Part shown: in pieces, positions 34,296-43,020 of the stretch
Position numbering within the stretch: the first letter of the stretch is position 1
How the letters are laid out: each line of letters opens with the position of its first letter
Made by a program: the position numbers and the translations under genes
Source: Stomoxys calcitrans
Taxonomy: Eukaryota; Arthropoda; Insecta; Diptera; Muscidae
Direction: 5' to 3'
Length of the DNA stretch: 64,000 bases
Assembly: GCF_963082655.1 (NCBI RefSeq)
Contig: NC_081554.1
Span: 95,672,245 to 95,736,244, forward strand
Notes under the pieces: model-generated
What the model was told of the DNA's origin: nothing
What the model saw: only the letters and a program-made list of their open reading frames with translations
Database searches by the model: none

Positions 34296-35237
34296 TTTAA
34301 CTGGTTTTGCATCACCAGTATCGATGGTATGGCATAAAACATTAGTCTTTCCCAGGCCCGCCTTCGCGAATGAAGGGAAAAGACCTATCACCTTTTGCAT
34401 CTCGAACCGCTGCTCGGAGGTCAACACAATATCACCCAAAATCTCACAAACGTCAGGGAAAAGATTAAGCGAACCTATGGCCGGTAACAAAGACGGTGGT
34501 AAAAGGTCATATAAACGCCAAAAATCGATCCCTAAAATCAGATTCTGCGAGAGAGTAGGTACAATGAAAAGCCTTATGTCCATTTTTCGACCGCGAAATT
34601 CAATTGAAGTCTCCAAAATCCCTAAAACCTTTTGAGCTTTGTCATCGGCAGTGTTCACTGTGGTGTGAAGAGGTTTGTATGGAATATCCGAATGTAACAT
34701 TCGTGTAGCCGCATCAGAACCTAAACAGGATACGGAAGCGCCAGTATCGAGGAGACCTATCATATTTCTGCCTAACAACTGAACCTCCGCATAGGGTCTT
34801 ACATCTCCAGGTCTGTCTAGGACAGAAACAGAGAAGATTTTCCTCACAGATTTAATCTTTTTCCAAAAAGTTTTCATTCTAATACTCGACCTACTAGGCC
34901 TGTAGTCTTCACCAAAAATCCTCTTTCTGACTTCATAATAATTCCTAAGTCTCTCATGGAAAGGAACCAAAGGATTAGGACCTAATCGTCGATCTAACTC
35001 AGGGTTATCTGTACAAAGTAATGCCTTTTCATTTCCATTTCCTGTGTAGTTAACACCATCATTTCCATCGTTAAAGCTGGGTGATTTATTTTCAAGTCTG
35101 GGTAAATTATTGTCATATCCGGTTAGAGTACTGTCAAAATTGGGTAAAATATCCTCACACCCTATTTTGTTTCGGGGCTCGTTCGAGCATGACTCGTTTT
35201 GGCTGCACCCTTTGGTGCCATCGCTGAATAGTTTTTT
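34293..35237 (-). CDS. pro: Pro: aspartic protease region, in -1 frame to gag
   Basis: Entered by -1 frameshift at 35231-35237; open in this frame from about 35252. The retropepsin active site is LDTGAS (Asp codon 34746-34748), and the later LILGIDFW segment is the second conserved strand of the fold. About 130 residues of linker rich in Asn/Asp precede the protease. It ends in TAA (34293-34295), in the same frame as the RT that follows, right where the RT's N-terminal 'RHFPVSP' region starts. It should process the Gag-Pol precursor. The stop is more likely a disabling mutation than a normal gene end. Confidence 0.88.
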   Translation of the reverse strand, partial: KKLFSDGTKGCSQNESCSNEPRNKIGCEDILPNFDSTLTGYDNNLPRLENKSPSFNDGNDGVNYTGNGNEKALLCTDNPELDRRLGPNPLVPFHERLRNYYEVRKRIFGEDYRPSRSSIRMKTFWKKIKSVRKIFSVSVLDRPGDVRPYAEVQLLGRNMIGLLDTGASVSCLGSDAATRMLHSDIPYKPLHTTVNTADDKAQKVLGILETSIEFRGRKMDIRLFIVPTLSQNLILGIDFWRLYDLLPPSLLPAIGSLNLFPDVCEILGDIVLTSEQRFEMQKVIGLFPSFAKAGLGKTNVLCHTIDTGDAKPVK

Positions 35238-36847
35238 GGATTCGAGCTGCATTTCCTACAGCTGGGTTTGTATGTCTGTGGTGCCCCACACCTATAACAA
35301 AATATGGTGCGTTCTGCCAAACAATCTTGGTAACGGTGTCCCGCCCCTCGGCAATTCCAGCAAATCAAACTAATTTCTGCTATATCCTCATCAGGTGGCA
35401 GCAACTCTAATACCGGTGTCTGTTCAGGTTCGATATCAATCTCGGATAACCGCTTTTGGAGGTGACCCACCTTACTACCAGAAACACCATGCCTTTTATA
35501 AACGTCCTGAATGAAAAATTCACGGCGGCGGCAAATCTCACGAAGTTGACCGATAGATTCTATTTTCATATTCAAAATTTCGTGCTGGATTTCTGGCAAA
35601 AGATTACGTCTCAAGATCTCAACCAGTGTTTTACCACTCAAAGGCTGCTCCAATCGATCCACGAGGTCGATAACCGATTCGTAAAAGGAGTCAAAAGATT
35701 CATGAGACTTTTGTTTCCGGTCTCGGATCATTTCCCTAATATCTACATCCGTACGCGAATCCTTATACTGTTCACGCAGTGCACGACAAAGATCTGGCCA
35801 TTTAACAATATCTACCGTCTTGTGGAATCGCCAAAACCAATCGTTGGCTTTCCCGTCAAATAACGCACTAGCATTGCCACACAACAAATGAAAATTGCCA
35901 CCTAAGGTTTGGTTTGTCAACGCTTCAACCCTATAGATAAAACTGTCGACCGGCAAACAGTTTGAGCTTCCATTAAATTTCATCTTCCAGTTAAACATAA
36001 TTTGGCTAACCTTATCGGGTCGGATACATAAATCAGGCACGGTGACTGATCCTGCAGAGTACGGGCGATTAGTACCAAGCCTAGCATCAAAAGAATCCTG
36101 ACCACCACTAACATTCGGCCGATTATTTGATGATGAAGGCAAACCAAGGAGCTGCTCAAGTGTGCGATGCTCTACATCAGGTAATGTATGCATTCGTGGT
36201 GCTCTGTTAGCATCCGGTGAAGACGTGTTCAAGGCATGAGAAGAATTTATATCCACTCTGTTCAATTGAGGTGGATTACTCTGAATGTGGCCCATTTGGA
36301 AGGCATTCGAACCCAATCTAGACAAACTGGTCTCAACACTCTTATCAACCAAAGTCGAGATTTGGCTGGACAAAGCGGACAAAAGTTGGGATTGCTGTTC
36401 AGAAACAATCCTAGATACCATACTCTGAATGTCATTCAAAGAAAATTCAGACATACCAAGGGTCGTACTAGAGGAGGTATTAGAAGGTTTTTCCTGTGAA
36501 ACATTAGTCGCATTTCCTGATTGACTAGATGTAGATGGGACTAAATCGGTTGATCTCATTGAGTCAAAATTCTTGGCTTTCGATGAAGATCTAGTAGCTA
36601 CAGGTGATGAAGCAGGCTTAGGCGCCGACGGAGTAGGATCTCTCGTAATTTTCTTACCACACACTGGGCAATTAGGATTGGTTTTAATGTGATTGCTAAC
36701 ACAAGTCTTGTGAAATAAATGCCTGCAAACAGTTTCGGTCAAAACGGACTTATCTGGGACAGTAGCATTGCACACGCCACATTTTGGACCGTTTTCCTCA
36801 CTAGCTAGCGCGTTAGGCAAATCCTCATTACTACGTTGGAGTACCAT
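35162..36847 (-). CDS. gag: Gag with N-terminal RING-H2 finger
   Basis: Structural protein of the element, 561 residues. I choose the ATG at 36847 (context CAAAATGG); an earlier in-frame ATG at 36937 would add 30 hydrophobic residues. Residues 23-63 form a full RING-H2 pattern: C23-x2-C26-x14-C41-x-H43-x2-H46-x2-C49-x10-C60-x2-C63. A Ser/Pro/Thr-rich linker follows, then a capsid-like region (about 290-480) and a C-terminal zinc knuckle CWNCRGAGHRYQDC (496-509). A second knuckle-like motif, CYRCGAPQTYKPSC (517-530), has Thr where His is expected. RING-H2 domains are usually E3 ubiquitin ligases; any ligase role here is inference. The gene overlaps pro and ends at TAG. Confidence 0.9.
   Translation of the reverse strand: MVLQRSNEDLPNALASEENGPKCGVCNATVPDKSVLTETVCRHLFHKTCVSNHIKTNPNCPVCGKKITRDPTPSAPKPASSPVATRSSSKAKNFDSMRSTDLVPSTSSQSGNATNVSQEKPSNTSSSTTLGMSEFSLNDIQSMVSRIVSEQQSQLLSALSSQISTLVDKSVETSLSRLGSNAFQMGHIQSNPPQLNRVDINSSHALNTSSPDANRAPRMHTLPDVEHRTLEQLLGLPSSSNNRPNVSGGQDSFDARLGTNRPYSAGSVTVPDLCIRPDKVSQIMFNWKMKFNGSSNCLPVDSFIYRVEALTNQTLGGNFHLLCGNASALFDGKANDWFWRFHKTVDIVKWPDLCRALREQYKDSRTDVDIREMIRDRKQKSHESFDSFYESVIDLVDRLEQPLSGKTLVEILRRNLLPEIQHEILNMKIESIGQLREICRRREFFIQDVYKRHGVSGSKVGHLQKRLSEIDIEPEQTPVLELLPPDEDIAEISLICWNCRGAGHRYQDCLAERTIFCYRCGAPQTYKPSCRKCSSNPKNYSAMAPKGAAKTSHARTSPETK
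35231..35237 (-). promoter_or_regulatory. A AAA AAC slippery site for -1 frameshift
   Basis: In the gag frame the codons read CCA AAA AAC, so the heptamer A AAA AAC sits in the exact phase X XXY YYZ. The pro frame is the -1 frame and is open across this point; gag stops about 65 nt later. This is a canonical retroviral-type slippery sequence. I did not fold the downstream RNA. Confidence 0.85.
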
Positions 36848-37744
36848 TTTGAAAAAAAAACCCAAGACAACAAGAGAAGAAAAATCTAAGTAAAATCCTT
36901 CACCAGACGACTTCAAGAAAAGTAAAAAAAAACCCAAAAATATTTGAATTTGAAAAGCTAAAAATATTCAGAAAAAAATATTTCGCTTTTTATTATTCAA
37001 AAACAAAAACAAAAGTATGGAAGTCAAAATAAATCCCAAAAAAATAAAAAATGTAACTCTTAAAAATCAAGAGAAAAAATATATTCCAAGACGGAAAAAA
37101 AATCTAAAATAAAAAAGAATAAATAACCAAAAATAAAGCAAAAAAAAAAAATAAAAAACCAATAATGAAAAAAAAAATCTAATAAAAATCGAAATTTCCA
37201 AAACCCAAAATAATCATGAAATTATTTGATTCCTTTAGGCGACCACCAGTAGAAAGGGAGAACAAAATATAAAATATATCTAGGCTCTAAAAAAAAAAGA
37301 TATTCCCCAAAAGAGAAAGTTAGATCTAAAAGAAAAGATAAGCTTACGTTGGTTGCAAACGTAATCGAAAACATTCACAAATTCCAATACGTAAATTAGA
37401 GAGAAAATATCTTAAGAATTTTAAAGTCTAGGTCAGTATTAGACAGAGGTCCAAAATCCTGAATTCGCCAAACAGCAAAATACAAAAGATACCTTCATAA
37501 AGATACAAGGCCGTGTACCCCTATAACTGGTAGTATTCGACAGCACCACTGCATTTAACGAAATACAAATTCCATTGAAATTGAGATACACAGAAGAAAA
37601 TTGAAAAATTGGAAAGGATGGGAATACACAAAAAGATAGAAAAGGAAAATAGGAGCTGAGCGATTTTGCCAAAATATAAAAAAAAATATTTTGAAGTTTA
37701 AAAAAAATAAATTAATTTACGAAAATCAGTTTCAAAACGCTCGG
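36848..37744 (-). other. 5' leader of the LTR element
   Basis: About 0.9 kb between the primer site and the gag start, very A-rich on the plus strand as printed. No coding motif. Probably holds packaging and translation signals, which I cannot identify. Confidence 0.7.
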
Positions 37745-37762
37745 GCCCCACGTTGGGCGCCA
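37745..37762 (-). promoter_or_regulatory. Primer binding site, tRNA-Lys
   Basis: Minus strand TGGCGCCCAACGTGGGGC, 18 nt complementary to the 3' end of insect tRNA-Lys(CUU) including CCA. It lies 13 nt inside the 5' LTR. tRNA identity is from memory of the tRNA 3' end. Confidence 0.85.
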
Positions 37763-37775
37763 AAAATTTTATATA

Positions 37776-40700
37776 TGTAGCATACAACGGTCAATTTCAA
37801 TTTCTTGAAAAGCCAGTACATGTTGATCAAGTCAATGAGCAGACAAGTTGGCATTGGCACGCTTATTCGGCTCGGCCTTATTGCTCGTCGGTGGGTATGG
37901 GATCTTGCCATTGTCAAGCTCGAAAACGCTACCATAAAACTTTAAAAATAATTGTCTATAAAGCGTGCAAGTTAAGCTAAGATGGGGACGAAATAGCAAC
38001 GCAAGAAGTAGAAAAGAGAAAGAAGAAAGTCGATTTCGCAGAGCCTATTGTATTCAGGTTATAGTTGTAACAACCTGAAAAGTCTATGCCCACCCATCCA
38101 TGTTACCTGGTATCCACCAATATATCCCTGGTAACCCATAACCAAAACCTCCCCTCTACGCTACTGCGGTGCCTTCAGGAATCAAACATAAAGAAATTGC
38201 TTAGCACATATCTATCGATTTCATGATTTTATTCGACATTGTAACCGATATTAATTCAAAAACAAACATATTCATTTTAAATTCACAAACATTTTTTTTT
38301 TAAACCCTTATATATATATATATACAAAAGATAATAATAAAAAAACCAAAAAAAAGATAAAAAAACAAACAAACAAATCAAAATAACTTGCTTAACTGCT
38401 GTTGTTAACTATATGGCTAAAATTTAAAACGAAATGATTAACAGTGACAGAGGTTTGTTCGTAGGTGTCTGTTACGATCGACTGAAATGTTAAACAAAAA
38501 TGTTAATGCGCATATGTTCAATATGCATAAGAAAGCAAAAGCAAATAAAAAAAAAACGCAAAGCAAAATGATCGAAGTTCAATGACCTGTTTCCGGACGG
38601 ACAGGTGAAATTGCAAATGTATTAGTGTTATTCTCTGTTTGGTCTTATTTGCTGCTTAAAATTGTGTCATAATTTCAAAACAAACCCAATGCAATAATTA
38701 CAACAACAAATGAAAAATGGTCACATCAACTGGTTTACCATAGGGAAAACAACAAAAACAACATTCACGTTTGTACGGCTATGCATTTATGTACTGAGAG
38801 TAAGGGACCACCATTCAAAAACAAGTGAGCATATTAAACTGCAGCCAAGAGCTTGCTATATGTTTCAATGCCTCTAAAGCTGTAAGGAGAAAATAACAAG
38901 GCATACACAAAAGGAAAAAAACCCTTGAACGCCTACGTGAATGTTATTTTCGAGTCCTTTTACCAGGATTTATAAAATGTTCTAATTATTTTGATCTATT
39001 TGAAATTTATTGCAGCTGAATTTGTGACCAAAGAAATATATTTTGAATTTATTGAAAATAAAAGAGAATCTTCATTGAAACCACCACTGCTCTTCAATAT
39101 TCTAACGGTCTGCTCAAATGATTGGCACAACTAGTCCATGCAGCCACAGCATTAATGACAGCAAGTGGTGTTTTCAAATAAAGCAACAACAACAACAAAA
39201 CAAAGGAGTAAAGAAACCACTTACTTGTCGTTTAGATCCCACGATGAAAGGCCTTTCAGCAGGGGTATGCGGGGCAGGGCTATTTGCACTTCCCAACACT
39301 GGTGGATGTTCTTATAACTTACTAGATTTGTTGGTTGTTTTATTTATTGTCTCTTTTATGTGACTTGTTGTTGTAGTCTTTGGGTGTAATGTTTTAATAT
39401 GATTTTCTTTTTCTTTATTAGTGTTTCACTTTTTCAAAATTTTTTAAATATATCCTTTTTTTCTTCGACCACTTGCGTAATTTTTACCCTTTAAAATTTT
39501 GGAAACTAAATAAATTTTAGAGACACTATAAAGTTGTTAAAAATGTTACTTTTTCTCCAAAGAACCGATTTAAAAAAAATGAATATAAATGGAAGCGGTT
39601 CAAAATCAAACAACACATACGAACAAATAACATGAGATTTTCATGCATGCAAAGCAGACTTCTGCTTGGAAAAAAAAAATCAATTTCTTTCTTTTTCAGG
39701 TTCTTACAGTTTTCAGGCTATCAAAGCAACGATCTTTTTTTTCTAATTCGCACTATAAAATAGGTCACTTTTAAGGCTGCGAATATGAGCAGGAACACAC
39801 TATTTTTTTTTTGTTTGGGGTTATATAGCACACAAAGGCGGTCAGGGCTTCGCCGCAGTCCCCGAATACTTCCTCTCCACTCCCCTGACCACGGACACAA
39901 CGCGGGGAGTAGGAACGAGTTAATTTCACGACGCTGAGTAACAGACTGATGGGTTCCGTGTAAATGGGATGCAATGGTACTCCAAGTCAAGCCAGGGACT
40001 TCGTTCGCCTCAAAAGAGAAACCAAATCGACCAAAGAGAGTTAGAAACCTGAGGGAAACACACGACCTCTTATTAGAATTGGAGCAAAGCAAAAAAAAAA
40101 ACAAAACTTTATTTACCTTTGTAGGTTTTTAATCGGGAAATGGCTAATGCGGGTTTCATATGCGGCAAATCAATAATTTAAATGACCGGAAATAAATTAT
40201 GATTCAATGGTAGTTTGGCTCAAAAATTTATCCAAACACCCTTATTGGAAAATTTAACATAAGTTAGAATAAAATTCCAACCTTAAAACAGAAAAAAAAG
40301 AAAATTCGAAATAATTGAAAGCAAATCACTTTATGCCGACCTACCGACACCCGAAAAATAAGAAAAACTCACAATGGATAATTAAAGAAGTTCCGAAAAC
40401 TGAGCGGTTTTCATAAAAAAAAACGGATGACGTTTCAATAAAAAAATTCACAGCGGTTTTATTAAAAATTGACTCAACAAACAACGATCGTAGCTTTATG
40501 TACACTTGTTCACTCTGGAAAAGCTTGCCAAAAATGAGGAAGATGGCTTCTCGGCCAGGCCCTTTTCTACTCTCGCCAAAGCATCAGAATTTCCCAAGCT
40601 CTTAGCAAAGTTTACAACAATAAAGAAATGGCCCGACATATACCAATGCAAAACAAACTCAATATGTCGCGGAGAAAAGGAGATAACATCATTGCCTAGG

Positions 40701-40894
40701 GCATAAAGACTCAATGGCATAGCATAGATATAACAGCGATTAAATGTAATGTGCGAAATCACAGGTATAATCTAGGGAGCTATTTGCCAAACCAAGCCAC
40801 CAACACCATAACACAATCAGTCTGGCCACAAACCGGAAAAGGAACAAAAAAGAAAAGAAAGATTTAAACTAACACAGCCACAAGCGCCACTACA
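37776..40894 (-). repeat. 5' LTR
   Basis: 3119 bp, near-identical to 28563-31681. Differences seen include T/A at 30225 versus 39436, G/T in 'ttaccc(g/t)tta', a 3-nt deletion in 'caaaaca(taa)aaccc', and one-base changes in three A or T runs. It should carry the element's promoter. I did not identify a TATA box with confidence. Confidence 0.95.
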
Positions 40895-41280
40895 AAGGTA
40901 CGCTAACTTTCAAAGGAGTAAAGCTAGGCGCTTGAAATTTTGCAAAAGTACTTATTATTGTAGGTCGATTGGAATTTTAAATGGGCCAATTCGGTTCATA
41001 ACCTGATATAGCTGTCATATACACCGACCTTGGATCTTGACTTCTAAAGCTTCTAGAGGGCCAAGTTTTATCCGATTTGGCTGAAATTTTGCATGAAGTA
41101 TTCTGGTATGACTCCCAACAACGATGCCAAGTATAGTCTAAATCAGTCCATAACCTGATATAGCCGCATTATAAACCGATCTCCCGAATAGACTTCTTGA
41201 ACTTCTAGAGGGTAAAATTCTTATCCAACATGGTGAAATTAGCATATGTCGTTTTGGTATGATTTCCAATAAAATAAATT
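40895..41280 (+). mobile_element. Helentron remnant cut by the LTR insertion
   Basis: After AAGG the sequence continues 'tacgctaactttcaaagg' and 'agctaggcgcttgaaatttt', the helentron block that normally follows 'ctgtctgtcgaaagc'. The preceding 'ctgtctgtcgaagg' lies on the other side at 28549-28562. Three decayed units follow ('acctgatatagctgtcatatacaccga'). No 3' end. Confidence 0.7.
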
Positions 41281-41679
41281 TTTTCGTTTTAACTCAGAAA
41301 ATATCAATTATTTTCTTTAATAAAATTGTTAAAAATGTTATTTGAGAAAAGGGACAACTTTCAAATTGACTGGCTTATTGAGTTAATAACTGCTTTAATT
41401 GGATTTTTGAGCTTCTCATAAATCAAAATTACAAAATTGTTAATCAATAATACAAATTTGTTTATAGGTCCGATTTCAGTGAAATTTTTAATTGAATGTA
41501 CAAATCTCTTAATTGAACCATGTTTTTATTTTTTCTGCTTTTAACTTTCTTTAAAGGTAGTTAGCTAAATGTGCCACGAGTTCACCTACAGAACGATAAA
41601 AAGATAGGTTTGGGCGTCGGCTTAGTAGCACATCACCCGGAAAACCTGAATGAATTACTTTTAAAAAATGAGGAAAAAA
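41281..41679. other. Unassigned AT-rich sequence
   Basis: No gene or clear repeat. Confidence 0.4.
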
Positions 41680-43020
41680 CAAGTAAAAGCGTGCTAAGTT
41701 CGGCCGGGCCGAATCTTATATACCCTCCACCATGGATCGCATTTGTCGAGTCCTTTTTCCGGCATCTCTTCTTAGGCAAAAAAGGATATAAGAAAAGAGT
41801 TGCTCTGCTATTAAAACGATATCAAGATATGGTCCGGTTCGGACCACAATTAAATTATATGTTGGAGACCTGTGTAAAATTTCAGCCAATTCGTATAAGA
41901 ATTGCGCCCATTGGGGCACACGAAGTAAAATAGAGAGAACGATTTATATGGGATCTGTATCGGGCTATAGACCGATTCAGACCATAATAAACACGTTTGT
42001 TGATGGTCATGAGAGAATCCGTCGTACAAAATTTCAGGCATATCGGATAATAATTGCGACCTCTAGGGGTCAAGAAGTCAAGATCCCAGATCGGTTTATA
42101 TGGCAGCAATATCAGGTTATGAACCGATTTGAACCTTATTTGACACAGTTGTTGAAAGTAAAAATAAAATACGTCATGCAAAATTTCAGCCAAATCGGAT
42201 AGGAATTGCGCCCTCTAGAAGCTCAAGAAGTCAAATCCCCAGATCTGTTTATATGACAGCTATATCAGGTTATGGACCGATTTCAACCATACTTGGTACA
42301 TTTGTTGGATATCATAACCAAATACTTTGTGCAAAAATTCATTTAAATTGGATAAGAACTGTGCCCTCTAGAGGCTCAAGAAGTCAAGACCCAAGATCGG
42401 TTTATATGGCAGCTATATCAGGTTATGGACCGATTTGAACCATACTTGGCACAGTTGTTGCATATCATAACAAAACAGGTCGTGCAAAATTTCAATCTGA
42501 TCGGATAAGAATTGCGCACGCTAGAGGCTCAAGAAGTCAAGACCCAAGATCGGTTTATATGGCAGCTATATCAGGTTATGGACCGATTTGAACTATACTT
42601 GGCACAGTTATTGGACATCATAGCAAAACACGTCGTGCAAAATTTCATTCCAATCGGATAAGAATTGCGCACTCTAAAGGCTCAAGAAGTCAAGACCCAA
42701 GATCGGTTTATATGGCAGCTATATCAAAACATGGACCGATATGGCCCATTTACAATACCAACCGACCTACACTAATAAGAAGTATTTGTGCAAAATTTCA
42801 AGCGGCTAGCTTTACTCCTTCGGAAGTTAGCGTGCTTTCGACAGACAGACGGACGGACGGACGGACAGACGGACAGACGGACGGACATGGCTAGATCGAC
42901 ATAAAATGTCGCGACGATCAAGAATATATATACTTTATGGGGTCTCAGACGAATATTTCGAGTAGTTACAAACAGAATGACGAAATTAGTATACCCCCCA
43001 TCTTATGGTGGAGGGTATAA
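41680..43020 (-). mobile_element. Helentron-like element, family 1, copy H
   Basis: Near-identical to copy A (2634-4131), with the same 3' hairpin, the same odd 'cccattggggcacacgaag' region and the same 5' end. It is 157 bp shorter: one whole 153-bp unit (equivalent to 3348-3500) and one 4-bp microsatellite unit are missing. Units start at 42088, 42241, 42394, 42547 and 42700, exactly 153 bp apart. Flanking DNA differs from copy A, so these are separate insertions of a recent source. Its 5' end touches an RTE-type relic. Confidence 0.85.

Larger units (their letters stand above)
28563..40894 (-). mobile_element. Ty3/gypsy-type LTR retrotransposon, nearly intact
   Basis: 12.3-kb element: LTR, leader with tRNA-Lys primer site, gag (36847-35162), pro in the -1 frame, pol (RT-RNaseH-integrase order, as in Ty3/gypsy), polypurine tract, LTR. 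Both LTRs are 3119 bp and differ at about 7 substitutions and 4 small indels by my reading. AAGG flanks both sides (28559-28562 and 40895-40898). LTR termini are TGTAG...CTACA. There is no envelope gene. Long LTRs, the tRNA-Lys site and the C-W-N-C zinc knuckle suggest the Osvaldo/Ulysses lineage, but that placement is inference. One stop codon separates pro from pol. It sits in helentron-like DNA. Confidence 0.93.

Noticed and set aside
36847..36937. Earlier in-frame ATG for gag at 36937
   Set aside because: It would add 30 hydrophobic residues in the A/T-rich leader; the ATG at 36847 has a better context and sits just before the RING finger.
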